The position numbers and the translations under genes are program-made. A stretch of 64,000 bases of DNA, from NCBI GenBank assembly GCA_028571685.1, contig CM053141.1, positions 132,708,833-132,772,832 of the forward strand. The letters are read 5' to 3'. Under the pieces are notes generated by a model that saw only the letters and a program-made list of their open reading frames with translations, was not told where the DNA came from and did not search any database. Below, one piece after another: positions 56,403-64,000 of the stretch. Source of the stretch: Heterohyrax brucei (Eukaryota; Chordata; Mammalia; Hyracoidea; Procaviidae). The stretch's first letter is position 1, and every line of letters starts with the position of its first letter.

Positions 56403-57403
56403 GATCTCAAAAACAGACTTGTGTATAGAAGAAAAGACTCTTTGACAACTGCAAGGGAGGGGAGGGAGGGAGGGTGGGGGGAATGGTTTAGTTTAGATAG
56501 TTACTCGAAATCTAGCTGGGAGAAAGCGGTGATAGCACACATTAGAAACAAGAACAACATTAAGTGGACTTCAGTATAACTTGAGTACTCCTTCCGTTTT
56601 AACTCATTACTGCAAGGATAGAGTAGCTGGGGCAGGGGGCGGGGCACCATGCTCTTAAGTGAATTCCAGGACAATTGGCACAACTAGCGTTTTGCTAAGA
56701 GAGCTCTCTGCACCCCACATTGGTGAGTGGCGTCTGGGGTCTTAAAAGCTGCCAAGCTGCCATCCGAGGACACAGCAAAGGGTCCCAACTCAGCAGGAAC
56801 GGATGCTCACCGAGGACCAAAATGACATGCAGTAAAGACAACCGAGAAGACAGACAGACCCACAAGAGTGTGTGCCTACATCGACTTGGGACTGGAAGAA
56901 CCGGATGGTGCCCGGCCATCACCAGCGATAGCCACAATGGAGCTCACAGAGAGGAGTCTCACTGGCAACACAAGAATAAAAAGGGGTGCATCATGAGATC
57001 TCCACTAAAAGACCTCAATTGATGGTCCAGCAGTTTTGGGGTTCCTCTGAGAACATGGCCCCGGCCCTGATGCTGCCCTTTCGCATAAATTATAACAAAG
57101 GTCCACTCTTTGGACAGGAATGGATTGGACTTGGCAATGCAGAGGGACCATATATTGGAAGCACTTTATGGTTCTATACATCTGTAGGATATCATCTTGT
57201 TGACCTCTGGCTGGAGGAAACGGAGTGGATGGAGAGAAGGGGAATGGAGGCTGTTGGGAAGATGAGACATGTATGGAGCAGAGAAGAATAGTGTGCAGTC
57301 ACCGGACAGGGCGAGCAGTGGAAGCTGCATATAGGTGGGCATGTAAATTTATACGTGAATGTATATTTTCACTCAGTCATGTTAAATAAAAATTAAAAAA
57401 AAA
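56403..57403 (+). other. L1 3' UTR with G-rich tract
   Basis: At 56455-56481 six runs of three or more G are separated by single A or T bases, a strong G-quadruplex-forming pattern. G-rich polypurine tracts are a known feature of mammalian L1 3' UTRs. The region ends in an A-rich tail at 57383-57403. Its blocks are recognised, diverged, in the L1s at 1215, 38725 and 60500. Confidence 0.85.
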
Positions 57404-57460
57404 TGATTGACTGTGCTTAATGTATGTCAATAATTTAATTTATAAAAAGTCATTAAAAAA
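57404..57460. other. 57-base spacer between the two L1s
   Basis: tgattgactgtgcttaatgt begins the spacer directly after the first A-tail. It ends in a second A-rich run (taaaaagtcattaaaaaa). It does not match L1 sequence. It may be a 3' transduced flank with its own tail, or the remains of a target duplication (aaaagtcatt at 57445-57454 resembles the start of the 15-bp outer repeat). Confidence 0.55.
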
Positions 57461-60400
57461 GAAAGAGCCATGGGTTATAGAAGAAATCAAGGATGAAATA
57501 AAGAAATTTATGGATTCCAAAGAGAACAAAAACACTTCCTACCAGATCCTATAGGATACAGCCAAAGCAGTGCTCAGAGGTCAGTTTATCTCCATAAATG
57601 CACACATTTGAAAGGAAGAAACCAAATCAAAGAACTGACCCTACAGCTTGAACAAGTAGAGAGAGAATAGAGGAAACCAGAGAACACCAGAACAAAATAG
57701 ATCATAAAGATCAGAGCAGAACTAAACGAATTAGAGAATAGAAGAACAATTGAAAAAACTGAAAAGATCAAAAACTGGTTTTTTGAAAAGATCAACAAAA
57801 TTGACAAACCATAGGCTAAACTTACCAAACAAAAACAGGAAAGGAAATAAATAACCCAAATAAGAAATGAAAGGGGAGTTGTCACAACAGAACCAGCAGA
57901 AATCAAAAATATCACAGCTGAATACTATAAAAGACTGTATTCAGACACATTTCAAAGCCTAGAGGAAATAGACAAATTCTTTGATTCATATGACCTACAC
58001 AAATTATCATAAGGTGAAGCAGAACAACTTAATAAACCCATCACAAAGGAAGATCTTGAAAAAGTCATCAAAAAACTTCCAACCAAAAAAAGCCTGGGCC
58101 CAGATGGCTTCACCGCAGCATTCTACCAAGCTTTTAGAGAAGAGTTATCTCCTCCAATACTACTGAGACTATTTCACAGTATAGAAAGGGCTGGAATACT
58201 CCCAAATTCATTCTATGAAGCCAGCATAACCCTGATACCAAAGCCAGAGAAAGACCCAACAAAAAAGGAGAACTACAGACAGATATCATTCATGAATCTA
58301 GATGCAAAAATCTTCAATAAAATTCTTGCCAATAGAATACAATAACATATCCAAAAAATAATCCAACATGATCAAATTGGATTCATACCAGGGATTCAAG
58401 GCTAGTTCAACATCAGAAAAACAACTAACGTGATCAGCCACAAAAATACCACAAAAGACAAGAATCACCTGATCTTGGTCTATTGATGCAGAAAAGGCAT
58501 TTGATAAAGTCCAACACTCATTCATGCTAAAAACTCTCAGCAAAATAGGAATAGATGGCAAACTCCTCAATGCAATAGGGCCATTTATAAAAAGCCAACT
58601 GCCTATGGCATCCTGACTGGAGAGAGACTGAAACAGTTTCCCTTGAGAACAGGAACTAGACAAGGATGCCCACTCTCACTTCTCCTATTCAACATTGTAC
58701 TAGAAGTTCTAGCCACAGCAATTAGACAAGACCAAGAAATAAAGGGCATCTACATTGGCAAAGAGGAACTGAAAATCTCCCCATCTGCAGATGAGATCAT
58801 TGTATATGCAGGGAATCCCAAAGAACCAATAAGGAAACTACTTAAACTGATAGAAGAGTTCAGCAAAGTCTCAGGATACAAGAAAAACATAAGTAAATCA
58901 GTAGGATTGCTTTATACCAGCAAAATTACTAAGGAAGAAATCACCAAGTCAATAACATTTACCATAGTCCCAAGAAGATAAAGTATTTAGGAATAAATCT
59001 AACCAGAGAAATAACAGACTTTTACAAAGAGAACTACAAATCCTTACTACTACAAGAAACTAAGAGAGAGTTACATAAATGGAGAAATCTACCTTGCTCA
59101 TGGATAGGAAGACTTCACATTGTGAAAATGTCTATTTTACCCAAAGCAATCTACTTATATAATGCAATCCCAATACAAATTCCAGCATCAATTTTTAATG
59201 AGACAGAGAAACAAATCATCACTTTCGAAAGGGAAGAAGCACTCGATAAGTAAAGCACTACTGAAAAAGAAGAACACACTGGGAGGCCTTTCATTGCCTG
59301 ACCTTAGAACCTATTACACTACCACAGTAGTCAAAACAGCCTGGTACTGGTACAAAGACAGACAGATAGATCAGTGGAACAGAATCTAGACCTCAGAAAT
59401 GATATCATCTGCCTACGAACAGTTGATACTCGACAAAGGCCCTAAGACATTAAACTGGGGTAAAAACAATCTCTTCAACAAGTGATGCTGGCAAAATTGG
59501 ATATCCATCTGCACTAAATTAAAATAAGACCCCTATCTTACACCTTATACAGAAACCAACTCAAATTGGATGAAAGACCTAAATATAAAATCTAAAATGA
59601 TAAAGCTAATCCAAGAAAAAGTAGGAACAACAATGGAAGGTTTAATACATGACTTAGAAAGGCTTCAGAATCTGTCAAAGAAACCACAAACAACAGAAGA
59701 GAAAATAGGTAAGTGGAAACTCTAAGAATCAATCACTTTTGCTCATCCAAAGATTTTATTAATAGAATTAAAAAGGCCACCTACAGAATGGGAAAAAATA
59801 TTTGGGAACTCTATGTCAGATTGATGCCTGATCTCCATAATCTATAAGGTACTACAAAATATCAATAAGGAAAATATAAATCATCCAATTAAGTGATGGA
59901 CAAAGGAGATGGACAGACACTTCTCTAAAGAGGAGACCCAGGCAGCCAAAAAAAAAAGCGGACATGCTCATGATCATTAGCTATCAAAGAAATTCAAATC
60001 AAAATGACAAATAGATACCATGTCACCCCAACAAGGTTGGCCATGATCCAAAAAATGCAAAACAACAAATGATGGAGACACTGTGGAGAGATTGGAACTC
60101 TCCTACACTGTTGGTGGGATTGCAGAATGGTGCAACCTCTTTGGAAAGCAATCTGGTGATCCTTAAATAATGGATATAGATACATGATTTGATCCAGTAA
60201 TTCCACTGCTTCGAATATATCCTACAGAATCAAGGGCATTCACACCAACAGACACATGCACACAAATGTTCATCGCAGCACAGTCCAAAATAGTAAAAAG
60301 ATGAAATCAACCCAGATGCTCAACAACAGAAGAATGGGTAGGTAAACTATGGTATATATACTCAATGGAACACTATGCAATGATAAAGAACAACGATGAT

Positions 60401-60499
60401 AGTAGGAAACATCTCTTAACCTGGTTTTCACTGGAGGACATTACGTTGAGTGAAAGTAGTCAGCGACGGAAGGACAAATATTGTATGAGATCTCTATGA
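57461..60499 (+). pseudogene. L1 ORF2 remnant (reverse transcriptase and C-terminus)
   Basis: Covers the reverse transcriptase and C-terminal domain only, since the endonuclease was lost by truncation. Readable pieces are [10 protein letters not shown] near 58096-58130, T-R-Q-G-C-P-L-S near 58650 (motif B), and S-A-D-E at about 58789-58800 where F-A-D-D is expected, so the catalytic motif is lost. Further pieces are 59162-59389 with G-G-L-S-L-P-D-L-R and an end at the stop 60497-60499. Many stops and frameshifts lie between the pieces. Confidence 0.85.
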
Positions 60500-61490
60500 T
60501 AAGAACTTAAAAGCAGACTCATGCATAACAGAAAAGACTCTTTGATGGCTGCAAGGGTGGGGAGGGTGGGACGGCGAGAGAGGAGAGTTTAGATAGTTGT
60601 TAGAAATTTGGTTGGGTGAAATTGGTGACAGCACACATTAGTAAGAAGATCAATATTAACAGGACTTCAACACAACTTGAGTACTCCTCCCATCTTAACC
60701 CAATATTGAAATGACAGAGTAGCTGGGGCAGGGGGCCAGGGGCCATGCTGTCAGGGAAAATTGAGGCCAATTGGCACAGCCAGCATTTTCCTAATGAGGA
60801 TTCTCTGCACCCCACACTGGTGAGTGGTGTCTGGGGTCTTAAAAGCTGCCAAGCTGCCGTCCAAGGTACAGCAAATGGTCCCAACTTAGTAGGAATGGAT
60901 GATCACCAAGGTCCATAACAGCATGGGGGAAAGAGAATCCAGAAGACAGAGAGACCCACGTGAGTGGATGTCTACATCGAATTGTGACCAGAAGAACTAG
61001 ATGGCGCCCAGCTACCACGAGTGATAGCCACGATGGAGCTCACAAAGTTTAGTCTCACTGGCAACACAAGTATAAATAGGGGTGCACCCAGAGAATTCCA
61101 TTAAAAGACCACAATTGAGGGTCCAGGGACTTCGGGGTTCCCCTGGGAGCATGGCCCCTGGCCCTGATGCTGCCCCTGTCCATAAATCATGGAGGTCAAC
61201 GCTTCAGACAGGAAAGATTGGACTTGGTGACGCAGAGTGACCATATTGTGTGGGCACTTCATGCTTCTAGGCATCTATAAGAGGTCGTCCTGTTGACCTC
61301 ATACTGCAGGAAAGGGAATGGGTGAAGTGGAGAAGATGGGAGACCGTTGGGAAGATAAGACATGTATAGAGCAGAGAGGAAGAGTGTGCTGTCACTGTGC
61401 AGGGAGAGCAGTGGAAGCTGCATATGGGTCAGCATGCAAATTTATATGAGAATGTACATTTTCATTCAATCATAATTAAATAAATAAATA
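60500..61490 (+). other. 3' UTR of the second L1
   Basis: G-rich tract at about 60550-60585 (shorter and more interrupted than in the first L1), then the blocks 'gtctggggtcttaaaagctg', 'acaattgagggtccagggac' and 'gagtgtgctgtcactgtgca'. Ends in (AAAT)n-type tail. Confidence 0.8.
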
Positions 61491-61503
61491 AAAGCCAATT
61501 CCA
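61489..61503 (+). repeat. 15-bp direct repeat, right copy
   Basis: taaaagccaattcca, identical to 50198-50212. Length and A-rich start are typical of an L1 target duplication. It overlaps the last two bases of the L1 tail, as target duplications that begin with A usually do. Confidence 0.88.
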
Positions 61504-62020
61504 ACCGCATTTGCTCCAATATTTCCTTAAATAATTATAAAGTGCTCTTTTGAGCAGTTACAGACATCAAGACTCCTGTCTTGAGCAAGTGATGGTGGGT
61601 TCAGCTGGAACTTTCTTAAAAATTCAGAAGTATGTATACCATGTCATCCATGTTCTCCTTTATATTTTAAAGTTTGTCAGGGTCTATCAGCTTTAAAATA
61701 AAATAAAATAAAAACTACGTTCTGTAAGATAGTCTGTATCATCAACCTAATGGCATTTTTTATATGACAAATTCTGTTGTTTTCACAGGAGGGAATTTAA
61801 GGACAAAGCGGGAAGGGGAAACAATCCAAAGAAAGTAACTGAACTAATTACATTACAAAAGTTACAAAAGAATAGACCACCAAAACCAGATGTATTATGT
61901 TTTACAAATAAACTACTGTGGACCCAAAATACATTTTCAGAATGAAATGTAAAACAGAAATCAGATTAAGTATAATAACTTTGAACAATAATTGTACTAC
62001 CATACAAAATATTACATTGC
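61504..62020. other. Unique or unrecognised stretch
   Basis: No repeat or gene is recognised. It has a short (AAAAT)n run near 61695-61712. Confidence 0.45.
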
Positions 62021-62203
62021 TATTGAAAGAATGGAAACCCTGGTGGCATAGTTATTAAGTGCCACAGATGCTAACCAAAAATTCAGCAGTTCAAATCTGC
62101 TAGGTGCTTCTTGAAAACTCTGTGGGGCAGTTCTACTTGTTCTATAGGGTCGCTATGAGTCAGCATCAACTTTACAGCACTGGGTTTGTTTTTTATTGAA
62201 AAA
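62021..62203 (+). mobile_element. AfroSINE with target duplication
   Basis: The SINE runs from 62031 (atggaaaccctggtggcata) to about 62190 with the tail 'gggtcgctatgagtcagcat' and 'ctttacagcactgggtttg'. Flanks tattgaaaga (62021-62030) and tattgaaaaa (62194-62203) match at 9 of 10 bases. Confidence 0.9.
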
Positions 62204-62767
62204 ATAACAGGCACACTATAGGAAAGGTTGGATTTAAAAACGGCCAATGCAAGCATTAACAATTGTTCCATGAGTGGTAAGAGAAAAATCAAAATAATTG
62301 CAAATAGCCATTGCAACCAGTGAAATGATTCACTATTTTTATAATTTGTCTGCTTATAATACACGCTGATGACAAAACATCTGCACTAACATAGAAAGAT
62401 AAACTTTCCCACTATCCAAGCCCAAAATAAGAAAACACCAGATTTTTTAAAGCACAAACACATTGATATTAACATTTGTGTTTTCCTGTTCTTTTTTGCT
62501 TTTTTTGGAGGAAGTGTTTTTATTCATTTATAAGCACTTAACAATATTTTAATTGTTTCAGAAGATGGTCTGGGACAGGCTATATTTTATTTAATTTGTC
62601 CTTGAAAATGCAGCAATATTTTTGTCTCCAGTTTTTCACAATTTTAAAATAAGTATACAATGAGCAAGCTTCTGGGCACACTTGTAAAGTGTGTCTATAA
62701 TTATAAAAATAAGATTGATGAATCAGAGTATAATCATTTTACATTTTAATACATATTACTAAACGTC
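62204..62767. other. Unique, AT-rich stretch
   Basis: No repeat family or gene is recognised up to the left end of the RTE. Confidence 0.4.
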
Positions 62768-62952
62768 TCTGTTTGATAATTTCCACATTCTGTTAGATTA
62801 CCTTCTTTGGAACAGGCATAAATGTGGATTTTTCTTAGTCAGATGGCCAGGTAGCTGTCATCCAAATTTCTTGGCATAGACGAATGAGCACTTCCAGTGC
62901 TGCATCTGTTGACTGAAACACCTCAGTTGTTACTATATCTATTCCTGTAACT

Positions 62953-63198
62953 TTATTTCCCACCAATGTCTTCAGATAGCACATGATCAAAAACTTCTTC
63001 CTTCAGTACTGTCAGTTTTTGATCATGTGTTATCTCCTGAAAGAACTGAGTATCAACCAATGCTTTTGTTACCATGACTGCATTCCTTCCATCTTTTTTA
63101 ATGCTTCCTGCATTGTTCAGTATTTTTGTTTGTTTATTTGTTTTTCTGATGCTTCCTGCATTGCTCAGTATTTTTCCCATAGAATCCTTCCTTATCAA
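62953..63198 (-). pseudogene. RTE linker fragment in the inverted part, with a small tandem duplication
   Basis: Antisense piece of the RTE protein between endonuclease and reverse transcriptase. Its translation has the segment I-L-S-N-A-G-S-I-R-K followed by I-L-N-N-A-G-S-I-K-K, because about 25 bases are repeated at 63102 and 63149 with a GTTT-type run between. The family normally has this segment once. Confidence 0.65.
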
Positions 63199-63302
63199 AA
63201 CTCAAAGCTTGAATTTTTCTTCAGTTCTTCCAGCTTGAAAAATCTCAAGTGTGTTCTTCTCTTTTGGTTTTCTAATTCCAGGTCCTTGCACATCAACAGT
63301 AT

Positions 63303-63990
63303 CATTATCAAATAATACTGTTAATATCACATGTAAGTAAAATTTTGCTGAAGATCATTCAAAACTTGTTGCAGCTAGAAAGCAACAGAGAACTGTCAGA
63401 AATTTAAGCTAGATTCAAAAGAGAACATAGAACAAGGGATATCACAATGATGTCAGATGGATCCTGGCTGAAAGCATGGAATACGAAAATGATGTTTGCC
63501 ATATTTTATTGACTAAGCAAAGAAACTCAACTATGGAGATCATAACAACTATGGGTAACACTGAGAAGAAGAGGAATTCCAGAGCATTTGACTGTGCTCA
63601 TGAGGAATTTGTACACAGACCAACAGGCGGTCATTTAAACAGAACAAGATCATATATGTCGTTTAAAGCCAGGAAAGGTGTGCAGCAGGGTTTCATCCTT
63701 TTGCCACATCTATTCACTCTGAATGTTCAGCAAAGAAACCAAGACACTGGACTATATGAATAGCAATGGAGGATCAGAACTGGAGAAAGCTAACAAACAG
63801 CCTATATTATGCAGATAATAAAACAGTTCGCTGAAACTGAAGAGAATTTGAAGCACTTATTATGAAGATCAAAGACTACTGCCTTCACTATAAATTACAC
63901 CTCAACAAAAAATCCTCACAACTTTACCAATAAGCAATATTATCATAACTGGAGAAAAGACTGAAGTTGTAAGGATTACCTTGTACTTGG
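63303..63990 (+). pseudogene. RTE reverse transcriptase fragment
   Basis: The sense half of the inverted RTE. A frame from 63476 to 63763 contains F-D-C-A-H-E-E-F-V and K-A-R-K-G-V-Q-Q-G-F-I-L-L-P-H-L-F, a damaged motif B (RQGCILSP, here Cys to Phe and Ser to Leu). At 63805-63819 the active-site motif reads Y-Y-A-D-N, so the second catalytic Asp of YADD is Asn. Frameshifts lie on both sides of that motif. It is not functional. Confidence 0.78.
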
Positions 63991-64000
63991 ATCCTGCCAT

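Larger units (their letters stand above)
50213..57403 (+). mobile_element. Full-length L1 (5' UTR, ORF1, ORF2, 3' UTR, A-tail), decayed
   Basis: About 7.2 kb with every part in order: 5' UTR 50213-51208, ORF1 51209-52147, a 435-base spacer, ORF2 52583-56402 and a 3' UTR of about 1 kb ending 'gttaaataaaaattaaaaaa'. The 5' end matches the orphan 5' UTR at 27776. It is unusual for keeping its 5' end, but both reading frames are broken, so it is not active. The polymerase active site is intact at the sequence level and the endonuclease has one catalytic-position change. Immediately before it is the left copy of a 15-base repeat whose partner lies only after the next L1. Confidence 0.9.
57461..61490 (+). 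mobile_element. Second L1, 5'-truncated, head-to-tail with the first
   Basis: Starts in ORF2 at 'gccatgggttatagaagaaa', which aligns with 53352-53372 of the first L1, and runs to a 3' UTR and tail (aattaaataaataaata) at 61490. Its 3' UTR differs from that of the first L1 in many places and is closer to the 3' UTR piece at 38725-39030, so it is another subfamily and not a copy of its neighbour. Disabling mutations are denser than in the first L1. The 15-base repeat follows it at 61489-61503. Confidence 0.88.
62768..64000. mobile_element. RTE LINE with inverted 5' part, continues beyond the window
   Basis: 62768-63300 is antisense RTE, from the middle of the reverse transcriptase (left) back to the endonuclease/reverse transcriptase linker (right). 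63303-64000 is sense RTE starting at the same point in the reverse transcriptase and running toward the 3' end. Both halves meet at the same element word (attatcaaa at 63304-63312, and tttgataattt at 62772-62782 in reverse). This is the twin-priming shape. The insertion's 3' end lies outside the window. Confidence 0.8.

Noticed and set aside
57461..61490. Second L1 as a tandem duplicate of the first
   Set aside because: The two differ throughout ORF2 and especially in the 3' UTR, at a level fitting different subfamilies. A tandem copy would also place the outer repeat word after the first tail.
1..64000. A CRISPR array, phage or bacterial operon
   Set aside because: All repeat structure is explained by mammalian transposons and microsatellites, with no regular spacers or dense coding.

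Overview
The window looks like intergenic DNA from a placental mammal of the Afrotheria, most like an elephant or another paenungulate. The evidence is the repeat content. There are about a dozen copies of an AfroSINE-type tRNA-derived SINE, several copies of an RTE/BovB-type LINE whose 3' tail matches the SINE tail, L1 elements of several ages, ERVL-MaLR-type LTRs and mariner-derived DNA elements. I see no convincing host protein-coding gene, tRNA, rRNA or CRISPR array. All recognisable reading frames are broken pieces of transposable elements.

Layout. 0-6.2 kb: an (AC)n microsatellite, a fold-back mariner and a 5'-truncated antisense L1 with a MaLR LTR inside it. 6.6-9.4 kb: an antisense RTE split by an L1 tail. 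9.4-16.6 kb: mostly unique or very old DNA, with SINEs, an L2 tail and one solo LTR of unassigned class with a perfect 5-bp target duplication. 16.6-21.8 kb: an RTE inserted inside another RTE. 22-29 kb: unique DNA, an RTE tail, a GC-richer island with an mRNA-like 3' end on the minus strand, a MaLR 3' half and an orphan L1 5' UTR. 29.0-36.9 kb: two RTE copies in opposite orientations carrying solo MaLR LTRs and an LTR-internal-LTR MaLR element. 37.0-41.4 kb: an ORF1-plus-3'UTR (HAL1-like) element, then an L1 3' half. 41.5-50.2 kb: old L1 pieces, a second fold-back mariner and SINEs. 50.2-61.5 kb: a full-length but decayed L1 followed head-to-tail by a more decayed 5'-truncated L1, the pair bounded by one 15-bp direct repeat. 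61.5-64 kb: unique DNA, a SINE and an RTE with an inverted 5' part that runs off the window.

Relationships. L1 ORF2 enzymes are the expected mobilisers of L1 and HAL1-like elements. The RTE enzyme is the expected mobiliser of the AfroSINEs because they share a 3' tail. The fold-back mariners would need a transposase supplied in trans. Nesting gives a local order of events: RTE copies existed before several MaLR LTRs entered them, and one RTE entered another. All boundaries were read by eye against remembered family consensus sequences and against copies inside the window, so most are good to about 5-30 bases. Family names finer than L1, RTE, MaLR or AfroSINE need RepeatMasker.
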